From the NCBI GenBank assembly GCA_030693155.1, contig JAUYBJ010000079.1:1-64000 (forward strand): a stretch of 64,000 nt of DNA, in the 5' to 3' direction. The notes under the pieces are model-generated. The model saw only the letters and a program-made list of their open reading frames with translations. It made no database searches and had not been told where the DNA came from. Below are positions 42,389-54,130 of the stretch, one piece after another (within the stretch, counting starts at the first letter, position 1; each line of letters opens with the position of its first letter). A program made the position numbers and the translations under genes. The stretch comes from Methylococcales bacterium. Lineage in GTDB: Bacteria > Pseudomonadota > Gammaproteobacteria > Methylococcales > Methylomonadaceae.

Positions 42389-43017
42389 TGACCGCGTATG
42401 TATTACAAGGCTCAGGGTTGATCTGTATTCGTGATGACAGGGTGTTATTTTCCGAGTTGAATTTTCAATTAAACGCTGGGCAGATTTTATTACTGGAAGG
42501 CAAAAATGGCAGCGGCAAAACCTCGCTGTTGCGCATTTTATGTGGCTTTCGTGAACCCGATGCAGGTGAAGTACGCTGGGGTGATGAAGCGATTAATGAC
42601 AGTTCTTATTATGCCGATATGGCATACATCGGGCATTTGGACGGCATTAAAAAAGAACTCACCGTGCTGGAAAATTTAAAAGTATCGTTAGCGTTGGGCG
42701 TGAATGGACAGTATTCGATTGCTCAGGCTCTAAAAAAAGTACATCTGCATGGTTATGATGAGGTGCTGGTACAGGCTTTATCTGCGGGGCAAAAACGTCG
42801 CTTATCGTTAGCGCGACTGTTGATTACTCATAATGTATTGTGGATTTTAGATGAGCCGTTTACCTCGTTGGATAAGCAGGGTATCGCTTTGATTGAATCG
42901 TTAATGGTCGAACATTGCGCGAACGGCGGCATGATTGTCCTGACATCACATCATGATATTGACTTGCATGAAGTCGATGTAATACGAATTAATTTATCTA
43001 CGCTACAGTTACGCTAA
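42388..43017 (+). CDS. ccmA: heme exporter ATP-binding protein
   Basis: LEGKNGSGKTSLLRILCGF, LSAGQKRRLSLARL, LWILDEPFTSLDKQG; adjacent ccmB. Confidence 0.93.
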   Translation: MTAYVLQGSGLICIRDDRVLFSELNFQLNAGQILLLEGKNGSGKTSLLRILCGFREPDAGEVRWGDEAINDSSYYADMAYIGHLDGIKKELTVLENLKVSLALGVNGQYSIAQALKKVHLHGYDEVLVQALSAGQKRRLSLARLLITHNVLWILDEPFTSLDKQGIALIESLMVEHCANGGMIVLTSHHDIDLHEVDVIRINLSTLQLR

Positions 43018-43071
43018 CACACCCGTGCTACGCAACGCTGGAGCGTTCCTGGATGAATTCCCACGCTGGAG

Positions 43072-43209
43072 AGACTGTGAAAGTATTATGAAAATAATCC
43101 ACAAAACAAATTTTGAATTTTGTAAGTCATTGTTTTTATATAATGTGGGAGAGGCTTTAGCCTCGCATTCGAGGCTAAAGCCTCTCCCACATAAATACTT
43201 TCACAGTCT
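43072..43209. mobile_element. ~138-bp MITE-like element copy B, inserted within a REP palindrome between ccmA and ccmB
   Basis: Inverted copy of 19286-19420; flanks CTGGAG/TTGGAG. Confidence 0.85.
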
Positions 43210-43254
43210 TTGGAGCGTGGGAACTATAAAACCGACAAAAATTTATTTTTCACT

Positions 43255-43929
43255 ATGACTTTATCCCATGCCTTTTTTGCCATTATTCGCCGCGATTTAG
43301 TGTTGGCATTACGCCGCCGCGCTGAAATTGCTAATCCATTACTGTTTTTTGTGCTGGTTATTACGCTGTTTCCGTTGGGTATCGGCGCACAGCCGCAGTT
43401 ATTACAGGCGATTGCCGCTGGTATTATCTGGGTGTCGGCGTTATTAGCCGCTATGCTATCGCTGGACAGTTTGTTCCGCTCGGATTTTGATGATGGCTGT
43501 TTAGAGCAGATTTTGCTCAGTCCGCACCCCACGTCTATTTTGGTGCTGGGCAAAATTGTTGCCCATTGGCTGGTAACAGGTTTGCCGTTATTGATTGTCG
43601 CACCGTTATTGGCGGTATTTTTAGGAATGCCGAATCATACGATTGGCGTATTGTTGCTGACGCTGTTGTTAGGCACACCCGTATTGAGTTTAATCGGCGC
43701 GATTGGTGTCGCTCTGACCGTTGGACTGCGACGTGGAGGGATGATTTTATCGTTGCTGGTATTGCCGCTGTATGTCCCTGTGCTGATTTTTGCCAGTAAT
43801 GCGGTGGAAATGGCAAGCAGTGGATTACCCGTTAATGCGCAAATCAATATCTTATGTTCTATATTGATTATGAGTCTGGTATTAGCTCCATGGCCGACAG
43901 CGGCGGCGTTAAAGATGAGTTTGAATTAA
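43255..43929 (+). CDS. ccmB: heme exporter protein CcmB (start MTLSHAFFAIIRRD)
   Basis: RRDLVLALRRRAEIANPLLFFVLVITLFPLGIG, LLSLDSLFRSDFDDGCLEQ. Confidence 0.95.
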   Translation: MTLSHAFFAIIRRDLVLALRRRAEIANPLLFFVLVITLFPLGIGAQPQLLQAIAAGIIWVSALLAAMLSLDSLFRSDFDDGCLEQILLSPHPTSILVLGKIVAHWLVTGLPLLIVAPLLAVFLGMPNHTIGVLLLTLLLGTPVLSLIGAIGVALTVGLRRGGMILSLLVLPLYVPVLIFASNAVEMASSGLPVNAQINILCSILIMSLVLAPWPTAAALKMSLN

Positions 43930-43947
43930 CCTATTTCTAATAAAACT

Positions 43948-43972
43948 GGTGGGCAAAAAAACCTTGCCCACC
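43948..43972. terminator. hairpin GGTGGGCAAaaaaaccTTGCCCACC between convergent ccmB and uppP
   Basis: Perfect 9-bp arms, convergent genes; also REP-like (ends CCCTAC). Confidence 0.75.
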
Positions 43973-43981
43973 CTACAAAAT

Positions 43982-44809
43982 CTACGCCGTCCAGTTCACC
44001 AATCCGCTGTACGCCGTACCGATCACCACCAAACCGAATACGATGCGATACCACGCAAACGCAATAAAATCGTGATTGCTGATATAACGTAATAAGGCTT
44101 TAATCGCTAACATCGCACTGAAAAATGCCGCTATCATACCGACTGCAAAATACGGCGCGTCGCTGGCAAATTCGAGTATTTCACGGTGTTTGTATAAGTC
44201 GTAAGCACTGGCTATAAACAGTGTTGGAATGGCTAGAAAAAACGAAAATTCCGTTGCCGCTTTGCGTGATAAACCGAATAACAAGCCGCCGATAATGGTA
44301 GCACCTGAGCGTGAAGTGCCGGGAATTAATGCAAACGCCTGTGCAAATCCCAGTTTTAACGCATCTAATGGACTTAAATCATCCACTTCCAGTACGCGGA
44401 TTTTATGCTCGCGTTTCTCTGCACAGATAATAATAAATGCACCGATAATGAACGCTAACGCGACAGGTATCGGTTTAAACAATACCGCTTTAATGGTTTT
44501 GCCAAACACCAAACCCAGCACCGCTAAGGGCATAAAAGCAATCATCAAATTAATAGTGAATTTTTGCGCTGCTTTCTCCCCTTTCAGCAAACCCACCAGC
44601 ACGGAAGAAATTTTTACGCGATATTCCCAGCAGACCGCTAAAATTGCGCCTACTTGAATCACCACTTCAAATAGCTTGCCTTTATCGTCATTGAAGCCCA
44701 TTAAATCACCCGCCAGAATCAAATGCCCTGTGCTAGAGATGGGTAAAAATTCGGTTAAGCCTTCAACGACACCGAGAATAATTGTTTTGATGATTAAAAT
44801 AAGTTCCAT
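43982..44809 (-). CDS. uppP: undecaprenyl-diphosphatase
   Basis: [40 protein letters not shown]. Confidence 0.97.
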   Translation of the reverse strand: MELILIIKTIILGVVEGLTEFLPISSTGHLILAGDLMGFNDDKGKLFEVVIQVGAILAVCWEYRVKISSVLVGLLKGEKAAQKFTINLMIAFMPLAVLGLVFGKTIKAVLFKPIPVALAFIIGAFIIICAEKREHKIRVLEVDDLSPLDALKLGFAQAFALIPGTSRSGATIIGGLLFGLSRKAATEFSFFLAIPTLFIASAYDLYKHREILEFASDAPYFAVGMIAAFFSAMLAIKALLRYISNHDFIAFAWYRIVFGLVVIGTAYSGLVNWTA

Positions 44810-44847
44810 AGTTTGCTCAGGGTAAGTAATAGATAAAAGTGTGGACG

Positions 44848-46230
44848 TTACAAGTCCAAGTCGGCAACCACATCTAAGGCTTCCGACAATGTGCTGACTG
44901 GATAAATTTGCAAGCCTTTAATCGCAGTTTTCGGTGCGTTGGCTTTAGGGATAATAGCTTTTTTAAACCCATGTTTCGCCGCGTCATTCAAACGCGCATG
45001 ACCATTTGCCACTGGGCGAATTTCGCCGCTCAAACCGATTTCACCAAAAAATAACGCATCATGGGGAATGATTTTGTTGCGCAGGCTGGACACCACGCTG
45101 ACCACAATGGCTAAATCAGAACTGGTTTCGTTAATTCTGATACCGCCGACCACGTTGGCATAAATTTCATCTTGCGCAGTGATAATGCCTGCATGACGTG
45201 ATAACACTGCCAGTAACATCGCCAACCGATTCTGATCGAAACCCACCGCTAAGCGGCGCGGATTGCCGTATTGACAATCGGTTACCAAGGCTTGAATTTC
45301 GACTAATAATGGACGCGTGCCTTCCCATAATACGGTAACTACGCTGCCCGAAGACGGCTTTTCCGCACGGTTTAAAAACATTGCCGACGGGTTTTTTACT
45401 TCCTTTAAACCTGCGCTGTCCATCGCAAAAAAGCCCAATTCGCCGACACTACCAAAACGATTTTTATCGGCGCGTAATACCCGAAAGCGGGAATCATCGG
45501 TTGAACCTAACATCACTTGGGTATCAACAATATGGCTGAGCGTCATCGGGCCTGCGAGCGATTGATCTTTGGTGACGTGTCCCACCATGAAAATAGACAC
45601 GTTATTTTTTTTCGCGTATTGGGTGAGATAACTGGCAGATTCGCGCACTTGTGACACCGAACCCGGCGCGGATTCAGTATCTTGAGTGTGCATGACTTGT
45701 ATCGAATCAATCACTAAAATCTGCGGGTGAATGCTATCCAAGGTATCGCATATTTGTTGCACGGAGGTTTCTGCCAACATCATGATTTTATCGGCGGGCA
45801 GTTTTAAGCGATGGGCGCGTTCGGCAATTTGTTGCAACGACTCTTCACCTGAGACATACAACACGCTGATGTCACGCGCGGCAATACCTGCAATGGCTTG
45901 TAATAACAGCGTACTTTTGCCTGCACCTGGTGCGCCGCCGATTAAGACCACGCTGCCATTAACGATACCGCCGCCCAGTACGCGGTCAAATTCACCGATA
46001 CCCGTGGAAATACGCTCGGCTTGCGATAGGTTGACATCAGATAATAATTTAACTTCGGAACGCAAACCCGCATAACCTGCGGCACGATGTTGGCGGTCGC
46101 TACCTGCGGGAGCTAAGCGGATTTCTTTGATAGTGTTCCATTCGCCACAACTGGTACATTGTCCGTTCCAGCGTGGGTAATCTGCGCCGCATTGATCGCA
46201 AACGAAAGCGGTTTTAGCTTTTTTAGTCAT
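44848..46230 (-). CDS. radA: DNA repair protein RadA
   Basis: [23 protein letters not shown] zinc finger, [27 protein letters not shown]. Confidence 0.97.
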   Translation of the reverse strand: MTKKAKTAFVCDQCGADYPRWNGQCTSCGEWNTIKEIRLAPAGSDRQHRAAGYAGLRSEVKLLSDVNLSQAERISTGIGEFDRVLGGGIVNGSVVLIGGAPGAGKSTLLLQAIAGIAARDISVLYVSGEESLQQIAERAHRLKLPADKIMMLAETSVQQICDTLDSIHPQILVIDSIQVMHTQDTESAPGSVSQVRESASYLTQYAKKNNVSIFMVGHVTKDQSLAGPMTLSHIVDTQVMLGSTDDSRFRVLRADKNRFGSVGELGFFAMDSAGLKEVKNPSAMFLNRAEKPSSGSVVTVLWEGTRPLLVEIQALVTDCQYGNPRRLAVGFDQNRLAMLLAVLSRHAGIITAQDEIYANVVGGIRINETSSDLAIVVSVVSSLRNKIIPHDALFFGEIGLSGEIRPVANGHARLNDAAKHGFKKAIIPKANAPKTAIKGLQIYPVSTLSEALDVVADLDL

Positions 46231-47062
46231 GAAGGTGTTTTAATTCGTAGCCATAGCCGTCTTTATAGCTGGGATAAATAAACTGATAGCCCACATTTTT
46301 TAGTCGCTGATTGCTACAGCGTTTATTCATCGTATCGTCACTGGCGACAGGTTTAATCCTGGGTGCAGGGCAATTCAGTTGTTGTGCAAGCCATGTCATT
46401 ACCTCGTACGTTGGCGCGGGATCGTCATCACTGGCAAGGTAATAACTATCCAAGGCAACGCCCGCTAACTTTTTTTCCAGCAAAAATGCCAAGACTGACA
46501 CGCAGTCATCTTGGTGAATGCGATTGGTAAAATAAGCGGGTGTGTGTTGAATGGCTGGACTCTGTTTAGCTCTGTTCAATAGGTAGTTGCGTCCGCGCCC
46601 ATAAATGCCTGAAAAACGCACGACGGTATTGCGTGGATTTAGCGCGATAAGCTGTAGCTCTGCTTGTCTGATAAATTGGCTATTAGCATTATCAGGTTGT
46701 GCAGAGGAATTTTCATCCACCCATTCGCCTTGTGACTGCGCGTAAACACTGGTGGAAGAGACAAAAATACAGGGCACTTGCGCAAATCTACGCAACACAT
46801 TGTGTAAGCCGGTGTCGTAAACAGCACGGTAGCTTTGTTCGGTGCGCCCGTCTGCTGAAACGATAAAAAATAGCTGATCAATATCGCTGGGGAGTTGTGC
46901 TGTATCAGCAGATGAACGTATATCAGCACGAACGTAATGAATGATCTCATCACTTGGTGGCGGATTGCGTTTTACGCCTGTGACGCTATGCCCTTGTTGA
47001 GTTAAAACACGCGCCAGTTGTGTGCCGATAGCACCACAGCCTATGATTAAAATGTTTGCCAT
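46223..47062 (-). CDS. NAD(P)-dependent epimerase/dehydratase (SDR, YeeZ-like)
   Basis: ILIIGCGAIGTQLARVL Rossmann motif; VSSTSVYAQSQGEWVDE; VVRFSGIYGRGR. Confidence 0.87.
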   Translation of the reverse strand: MANILIIGCGAIGTQLARVLTQQGHSVTGVKRNPPPSDEIIHYVRADIRSSADTAQLPSDIDQLFFIVSADGRTEQSYRAVYDTGLHNVLRRFAQVPCIFVSSTSVYAQSQGEWVDENSSAQPDNANSQFIRQAELQLIALNPRNTVVRFSGIYGRGRNYLLNRAKQSPAIQHTPAYFTNRIHQDDCVSVLAFLLEKKLAGVALDSYYLASDDDPAPTYEVMTWLAQQLNCPAPRIKPVASDDTMNKRCSNQRLKNVGYQFIYPSYKDGYGYELKHLHD

Positions 47063-47175
47063 ACGATTAGAATGAGTGGGTTATTTGTCATCACAGCATA
47101 CTGTCTGACTAAGGTTAAAGCGGGTGGTTTTATAGATAACATCCTGAGGATGTTATCTATTGTCGAGACAGCAAA

Positions 47176-48645
47176 TTACTTGCGATTAAATAAGGTGACG
47201 AGGTGCGCCAATCTGGCAGCGCGTTCAGGTGCAAGTTGATACCATTGAAAACGCCAACCCCAATTGCCTGCGGTTGTGCCAGGGGTATTCATACGGTGTT
47301 CAGTGCCTAATTCGAGAACATCCTGCATAGGAATAATCGCCAGATTAGCAACCGATGCCAAGGCAGTTTGTATCAATGCACAATGTAATGACGTAGCTGG
47401 ATTACCAAGATAATCAAAGATATACGCTTTTTCAGCATCACTCAGTTTTTCAGACCAGCCCAAGGTGGTGTCGTTATCATGGGTACCCGTATAAACGACG
47501 CAGTTTTTTTCGTAGTTATCAGGGAGATAAGGGTTATCGGCATCACCACCAAACGCAAACTGTAAAATTTTCATGCCCGGTAATTGAAATTCGTCTCTTA
47601 AGGCTTCAACTTCATCAGTAATGATTCCTAAGTCTTCTGCAACCAAGGCAATTTCGCCTAATGCGGCGATAATTGCTTTTAATAAGGCAGAACCCGGGGC
47701 TTCAACCCATTGCCCTACGCGGGCAGTTTGTTCAGTCGCGGGTATTTCCCACGCGGCTTCCAGTCCACGAAAATGGTCGATACGCAAAATATCGAACTGC
47801 TCCGCCTGAGTTTGCATACGCTCAATCCACCAGTGAAACCCTGTGTGCTGTAAATAATCCCAGTTGTAATGCGGATTACCCCAACGCTGTCCATCTGCGG
47901 AAAAATAATCAGGCGGCACACCTGCAACAACTGACATTTCACCCTGTGCATCGAGTTTGAATACGTCACGATTCGCCCACACGTCGCTACTGTCATAAGA
48001 CACAAAAATAGGAATATCACCAAATAATAAGACACCACGCTCATTGGCATACTTTTTTAACGCCATCCATTGACGGAAAAAAACGTATTGTTCAAATTTG
48101 ATAATTTCTATTTCGGATTTCAGGCGTAAAGAAGCGGCTTTAATGGCATCGGGATTACGTTGTTTGAACGGTTCAGGCCACTGATTCCAGCATTGTTGAT
48201 TTTGTTCATTTCTCAGTGCCATAAACAAGGCAAAATCATCCAGCCAAAAGGCTTTATTACGGCAAAACTGCTCGAAATCGCTCTTGTCTTCAGAAGTTGT
48301 ATGATCTAAAAAGCCATAAAATGCTTTTGCTACCAAACAGCTTTTATAAAATTTAGTCGCTTTGCGATGACAGTCATCACACTGTTCAGATAAAGGCAAC
48401 CACCCCACAATACTAAACCAATCCATATTGATTAACTCAGGATTGCCCGCGTGTGCTGATAAGCATTGATAAGGCGAACCATCGGCATGAGTTGCCCCTA
48501 ATGGCAAGGTTTGCCATACAGTAATGCCTGCTGTACAGAGAAAATTAACGAAATCATAGGCATCCTGCCCTAAATCGCCTTGTTGCCCCGCACCAGGTAA
48601 CGAGGTGATGTGTAACAAAATACCAGCGCGGCGTTTATTTAACAT
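47176..48645 (-). CDS. malQ: 4-alpha-glucanotransferase
   Basis: RRAGILLHITSLPG, LFGDIPIFVSYDSSDVWA, LRIDHFRGLEAAWEIP, TGTHDNDTTLGW. Confidence 0.96.
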   Translation of the reverse strand: MLNKRRAGILLHITSLPGAGQQGDLGQDAYDFVNFLCTAGITVWQTLPLGATHADGSPYQCLSAHAGNPELINMDWFSIVGWLPLSEQCDDCHRKATKFYKSCLVAKAFYGFLDHTTSEDKSDFEQFCRNKAFWLDDFALFMALRNEQNQQCWNQWPEPFKQRNPDAIKAASLRLKSEIEIIKFEQYVFFRQWMALKKYANERGVLLFGDIPIFVSYDSSDVWANRDVFKLDAQGEMSVVAGVPPDYFSADGQRWGNPHYNWDYLQHTGFHWWIERMQTQAEQFDILRIDHFRGLEAAWEIPATEQTARVGQWVEAPGSALLKAIIAALGEIALVAEDLGIITDEVEALRDEFQLPGMKILQFAFGGDADNPYLPDNYEKNCVVYTGTHDNDTTLGWSEKLSDAEKAYIFDYLGNPATSLHCALIQTALASVANLAIIPMQDVLELGTEHRMNTPGTTAGNWGWRFQWYQLAPERAARLAHLVTLFNRK

Positions 48646-48712
48646 AAGTATTATCGCTTTCAGTTATCAGGATTAGTGGTTGGTGTTTTGGTAATGGGGC
48701 TCAGTTGCTAAT

Positions 48713-48742
48713 AATTGTAATTGTAATTGTAATTGTAATTGT
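48713..48742. repeat. hexanucleotide tandem repeat (AATTGT)x5
   Basis: Five exact units, about 70 bp upstream of the malQ start. Confidence 0.95.
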
Positions 48743-48783
48743 AGCCGATACAATACTAATTAATAGATAACTTGCAAATATAA

Positions 48784-50468
48784 TTATTCCGTGCCCTGAC
48801 GCATGACTCCTCCCATTGCAGGCGCACCAGAGCCTTGGGTGAATGACAGTGACAAATACGCAGGCGGTTCTTTATCCAGCAATTTATACAAATTGGCTAA
48901 ATTAAGGCGAAATTGTTTTTCAAAACTGCTGACTGCCTGACCTGGATTATAATCGCCAAACCACCAAAACCAGTCCGAGCCTTCGCACACTGCCAATTGA
49001 TATTCCGCTTTTTTGAGTTGTTTATTGCTTAGCCGTTTATCGGCTATTGCCTGGTCAAAGGCTAATTTAACATCGCAGAGCATATCCCAACCACGGTTTT
49101 TATCACCGTCACCTATCCACGTTGAAAACGTCCCGTACACCCAACTGCCTGCAAGCAATTTTTTCAGGGGTTTAACAGGGACTTTATTTTTTAAGCATTC
49201 TGAAAAAGTCGTTAATTCAATGTCAGGATGGCTGGACAGTTGTTTGTATAACGCACTCAGGAAAAAATAGCCGTTATGGGGAAAGTATTCCCGCGCATTT
49301 TCGCCATCCATGATGATGGAAACAACGGAATCTTCTGGCTCATTGGCGGAAATAGTCATTAAATGATTAATGAAATCACTGACGGCATCATCGGCGTGCC
49401 ATTTTGAATAATCAAAACCAATGAGATCCGATAAACCGTCATCACGGAAAAAACAGGCGATTTTGGTTTTTGCCAATTTAAATGGGTGATGACGACTAGT
49501 GGGTTGTTCATTTTCTGGCAGATGCAGACTATTACTGAGTACAGACCGCCACTTGCCGTCCAGTTAAAACCCGCTTTACCGAGTATTTTTAAGGTCTCTG
49601 CGCTGATAGCCCCTTCCGATGGCCAACAGCCTTTAGGCTTGAAGCCGAAAAACTGTTCAAAGGTTTTGACGGCTTTTTTTAGATGCCATTCGACACGCTC
49701 CTCACCGCCTGCATAATGCGTGTAATCAGGTAACGGTGCGTCAGGCATGGCTTGATGAGTTGTGTGAATATCCAGCAACAGCGGCATAATCGGATGCGCA
49801 TAGGGCGTAACCGATAACTCAACCTGCCCTTTTCTGGCTAATACTTTGTAGCGTTGAATAACGTGTGACAGTTGCTCGCTGATAATTTCCAGCAATTCAA
49901 CTCGGTCATGTCGTGTGTAAAAAGACCCTTTTGCTATCAGGTGCTGCACTCTGCTATCGGTGAGTTTGACGGTTTCACCCATCCACGCCAAGTGATACCA
50001 GACCAGCATATCAATAACAAACTGTTCATTGATATAGGGTAACATGTCAAAATGCTGATCCAGCCATTCAGTCATTTCTGCCAGTTTTTGAAAGGCAGGA
50101 TAGCGATTGATTTGCCTGTCTCGGTTTGCCCGCAGGCAGTCCTTAAGCAATTGCAAACGTTCTTCTGAATTATCTGACAATTTAGGACTGACTAAGGCGG
50201 CTAATAACGGGTCAGTGAGTGCGGTGCGCTCATGTAAATAATTATTTACCTGTTGGGCATATTCTTCAATTTGCTCCAACAAAATAGGCGTGAAATTGAC
50301 GACCGCACGCGCGTCAGGAACAGCTTCCAGATGAGCAGCCATATCAACATAGTCTTTAATGACATGAAGATATGTCCAAGGCAATATGAATTGCCCTGTA
50401 CGCAAATCCCTATATTCAGGCTGGTGCATATGCCAGCACAACACCAGTTTCAGCTGCTTTTTTTTCAT
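48784..50468 (-). pseudogene. glycoside hydrolase family 57 (alpha-amylase/alpha-glucan type) gene split by a single-base frameshift near 49544-49547
   Basis: ORFs 49359..50468 and 48784..49476 are N- and C-terminal parts of one GH57 protein; restoring one T after GGCGG gives continuous ...NWTASGGSVLSNSLHLPENEQPTSRHHPFKLAKTKIACFFRDDGLSDLIGF. Confidence 0.8.
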
Positions 50469-50475
50469 ACGACGT

Positions 50476-51759
50476 TTATTTTACATAGTGTGTGTGGATA
50501 TGTTGTCCTAACATTTCGGCAGTCACTAACACGACACCGCCTGCACTGACATGAAAGCGTTTTTCATCATCTGCCCTGTTTTCACCGATGACCATGCCTT
50601 CGGGTACTTCACAACCGCGCTCGATAATCGCTTTGGTAATACGACAATGACGCGCGATGTTGACATCGGGTAAGACGATGGTATCGGTTAAAGTCGAGTA
50701 GGAATTGACTCTGACATTGGAGAATAATAACGAACGTTTAATGCTCGCTCCTGAAATAACACAGCCACCCGATACCATTGAATCGACCGCTTGCCCGCGT
50801 CTGTCATCGTTATCAAATACGAATTTGGCAGGTGGCGTTTGTGCCTGATACGTCCAGATAGGCCACGTTTTGTCGTACAGATTCAAGTCAGGTTTAACGC
50901 TGACCAATTCCATATTGGCAGACCAATACGCGTCAATAGTACCTACATCGCGCCAGTAACTTTGTCCGCCTTGCAAGTTTAAGAACGGATAGGCATTAAC
51001 CACATAATCATCAATAACCGCAGGAATAATATCTTTACCGAAGTCATTGGTTGAGTCAGGGTTTTTGGCATCTTCAATTAATTTATCAAACAGAAAATCG
51101 GCATTGAAAATATAAATCCCCATAGAGGCTAATGCGGTATCAGTTCTGCCCGGCATCACAGGTGGATTTTCAGGTTTTTCCACGAAGGCTCTGACACGGC
51201 GATTATCATCCACATCCATCACGCCAAAAGCAGTGGCTTCTTCCAGTGATACTTCGATACAACCAATGGTTAAATCAGCATTTTTAGCGATATGGTCAGC
51301 AAGCATTTCGCCATAATCCATTTTGTAGATGTGATCGCCTGCCAGTATCAAAATGTGTTCAGGTGCGCGTCTACGCAGAATATCAATGTTTTGAAAAATA
51401 GCATCGGCGGTACCTTTGTACCAGGAATCCTCATCAACCCGTTGTTGCGCGGGCATCAAATCAACATATTCACCGAATTCACCGCGCAAAAAGCCCCAGC
51501 CTTGTTGAATATGACGAATTAATGAATCGGCTTTGTACTGAGTCAAAATACCGATTTTACGGATACCCGAATTCACACAATTGGATAAAGGAAAATCAAT
51601 TATACGAAACTTTCCACCGAAGGGAACTGCGGGTTTAGCACGCCAATCGGTCATATTCATTAATCTTGAGCCACGACCACCCGCCAAAATTAAAGCGATG
51701 GTATTGCGCGTTAAATGACTAACGATACGATCATTTTTATTATTATTGGATTCCGACAT
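50476..51759 (-). CDS. glgC: glucose-1-phosphate adenylyltransferase
   Basis: [52 protein letters not shown]. Confidence 0.97.
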   Translation of the reverse strand: MSESNNNKNDRIVSHLTRNTIALILAGGRGSRLMNMTDWRAKPAVPFGGKFRIIDFPLSNCVNSGIRKIGILTQYKADSLIRHIQQGWGFLRGEFGEYVDLMPAQQRVDEDSWYKGTADAIFQNIDILRRRAPEHILILAGDHIYKMDYGEMLADHIAKNADLTIGCIEVSLEEATAFGVMDVDDNRRVRAFVEKPENPPVMPGRTDTALASMGIYIFNADFLFDKLIEDAKNPDSTNDFGKDIIPAVIDDYVVNAYPFLNLQGGQSYWRDVGTIDAYWSANMELVSVKPDLNLYDKTWPIWTYQAQTPPAKFVFDNDDRRGQAVDSMVSGGCVISGASIKRSLLFSNVRVNSYSTLTDTIVLPDVNIARHCRITKAIIERGCEVPEGMVIGENRADDEKRFHVSAGGVVLVTAEMLGQHIHTHYVK

Positions 51760-51834
51760 TTTTCATCTCCAAGTAGAATAGTTTCACAACTTCGGTTGTG
51801 TTTGGTAACATTTACCTGTCGTTTATTCTACTAC

Positions 51835-54012
51835 ATGAGGCTTAGCAAAGTGAAAAAGCAATTAAAAAACAGTTTGAGTTCGGATTTTATAAAAATCAGC
51901 GAAGCTAAGCACCATGATCCTTTCTCGGTATTGGGTCGTCATGGCGATCAAATTACTGTTTACCTGCCGTATGCAGAAATTGTCAGTTTTAGTCATAATG
52001 GTGTACTGTTAAACCGTGTACCCGATAGTGATTTTTTCCAATATACCGTCATAGACGGAGAAATTCCTGAACATTACCAATTGTCATGGCAGGATAAAGA
52101 CGGTAATCCTCACGAAAATTACGACCCCTACACATTCGGTACACAACTTCCCGAATTCGATCAACATTTGTTCGGCGAAGGTAAGCACTGGCATATCTAT
52201 CAAAAACTGGGCGGACATTTACACACAGCGAATGGTATTGACGGCGTGTTTTTTGCACTGTGGGCACCTAATGCAGCGCGTGTCAGTGTAGTGGGTGACT
52301 TTAATCGCTGGGATGGTCGTTTTCATCCTATGCGCAGTCTGGGCGGTGGTGGACTTTGGGAGCTATTCATCCCCGATTTAACAGAAGGCTGTTTATATAA
52401 ATTTGAAATACTCAACCGTAACAGTAATCAAATTCTGGTAAAAACCGACCCTTACGGACAACAATTTGAATTCCGTCCCAATACTTCATCGGTCGTCACC
52501 AATGAAAACAGCTATGTGTGGCAGGATCAACAATGGATGACGGATCGTGTGCAGCATAATTGGCAGCATGAACCGATGTCTATTTACGAGGTGCATTTAG
52601 GTTCATGGAAACGTGACAGCAAAGGTAATTTTATTAATTATCGTGTGCTGGCTGAGGAGCTGGTTTCCTACGTTAAACAAATGGGTTTTACCCACATTGA
52701 ATTACTGCCTATCACCGAGCATCCGCTGGACGCTTCCTGGGGTTATCAAACCACAGGTTATTTCGCACCGACCAGCCGTCATGGCACACCTGATGATTTT
52801 CGTTTCTTCATGGATACCTGTCATCAAAACGGCATCGGCGTGATTTTAGACTGGGTACCCGCGCATTTTCCTAAAGACTCATTTGCGCTGGCCAAATTTG
52901 ATGGCAGTGCATTATATGAACACGAAGATCCGCGTAAAGGTGAGCACCGTGATTGGGGTACATTGATTTATAACTATGGACGTAATGAAGTTAAAAACTT
53001 CTTACTGGCAAGTGCAATTTTCTGGCTGGAAGAGTTCCATCTTGATGGTTTGCGCGTTGATGCGGTTGCCTCCATGCTGTACTTGGATTATTCGCGCGAA
53101 GCGGGCGACTGGGTTCCTAATATGTACGGCGGCAATGAAAACTTGGAAGCCATTAGTTTTCTTCGGGAAATGAATGAAGTCACTCATGCCCAACACCCAG
53201 GTACAGTGGTGATGGCAGAAGAATCGACTTCATGGCCGCAAGTGACGCGCCCGACGTGGACAGGCGGCTTAGGCTTTTCGATGAAATGGAATATGGGCTG
53301 GATGCACGACATTTTGGCATATATGAGCGAGGATTCCATACATAGACAGTACCATCATAACCAACTTACTTTCGGAATGCTGTACGCCTTCACCGAAAAT
53401 TTCACCCTGCCGTTTTCGCATGATGAAGTGGTACATGGTAAAGGATCCTTAGTCAGTAAAATGCCGGGAGATGAATGGCAACGCTTTGCTAACTTAAGAC
53501 TTTTGTACACATTGTTATACACTTACCCTGGTAAAAAGCTGTTGTTTATGGGGTGTGAATTTGGGCAAGGTACGGAATGGAATTTTCATAAAGCCTTAGA
53601 CTGGTATGTGTTGGATTATTCGCATCATCGCGGCGTACAAACACTGGTAAAAGATTTGAATCATCTGTACAAATCCGAACCCGCGTTATACCAACATGAT
53701 TTTGAACATCAAGGTTTTGAATGGATTGATTGTTGCGATGTACAACAATCAATCATCAGTTATCGTCGTAAACATGGCGAAGAGGAAGTGCTGGTCATCC
53801 TGAATTTCACACCTGTGATAAGAAAAAATTACCGCATCGGTGTGCCTAAAGCAGGTCAATACACGGAAATTTTTAATTCCGATTCCAGTTATTATGACGG
53901 TAGCAACGTCGGTAATGGCATTGTGTCCTCAGAACCGACAGAATGGATGAGTCAAGCCAACTCAATCAGCGTCACGTTACCGCCTTTAGGTGGCGTAATT
54001 TTTAAACTATAA
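51835..54012 (+). CDS. glgB: 1,4-alpha-glucan branching enzyme (start MRLSKVKKQ)
   Basis: [64 protein letters not shown]. Confidence 0.97.
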   Translation: MRLSKVKKQLKNSLSSDFIKISEAKHHDPFSVLGRHGDQITVYLPYAEIVSFSHNGVLLNRVPDSDFFQYTVIDGEIPEHYQLSWQDKDGNPHENYDPYTFGTQLPEFDQHLFGEGKHWHIYQKLGGHLHTANGIDGVFFALWAPNAARVSVVGDFNRWDGRFHPMRSLGGGGLWELFIPDLTEGCLYKFEILNRNSNQILVKTDPYGQQFEFRPNTSSVVTNENSYVWQDQQWMTDRVQHNWQHEPMSIYEVHLGSWKRDSKGNFINYRVLAEELVSYVKQMGFTHIELLPITEHPLDASWGYQTTGYFAPTSRHGTPDDFRFFMDTCHQNGIGVILDWVPAHFPKDSFALAKFDGSALYEHEDPRKGEHRDWGTLIYNYGRNEVKNFLLASAIFWLEEFHLDGLRVDAVASMLYLDYSREAGDWVPNMYGGNENLEAISFLREMNEVTHAQHPGTVVMAEESTSWPQVTRPTWTGGLGFSMKWNMGWMHDILAYMSEDSIHRQYHHNQLTFGMLYAFTENFTLPFSHDEVVHGKGSLVSKMPGDEWQRFANLRLLYTLLYTYPGKKLLFMGCEFGQGTEWNFHKALDWYVLDYSHHRGVQTLVKDLNHLYKSEPALYQHDFEHQGFEWIDCCDVQQSIISYRRKHGEEEVLVILNFTPVIRKNYRIGVPKAGQYTEIFNSDSSYYDGSNVGNGIVSSEPTEWMSQANSISVTLPPLGGVIFKL

Positions 54013-54021
54013 CTTCTCGCA

Positions 54022-54115
54022 GGTCGGGTTAGCTCTGCATAACCCGATACAAGGACTTCCTGTCGGTTTATGCTGTTCGCCACTCAATAAACTCAGGCTC
54101 ACCGCTAACCCGACC
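54022..54115. repeat. inverted repeat GGTCGGGTTAGC...GCTAACCCGACC in the glgB-glgA gap
   Basis: Arms 54022-54033 and 54104-54115. Confidence 0.75.
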
Positions 54116-54130
54116 CACTTATTAACGATC

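Noticed and set aside
43025-43258. 77-aa plus-strand ORF between ccmA and ccmB
   Set aside because: Same repeat element translated; spans REP and MITE sequence
49359-49476. GH57 as two genuine overlapping genes
   Set aside because: The overlapping part of the upstream ORF reads out of frame while the downstream ORF continues the GH57 sequence; one-base indel explains both
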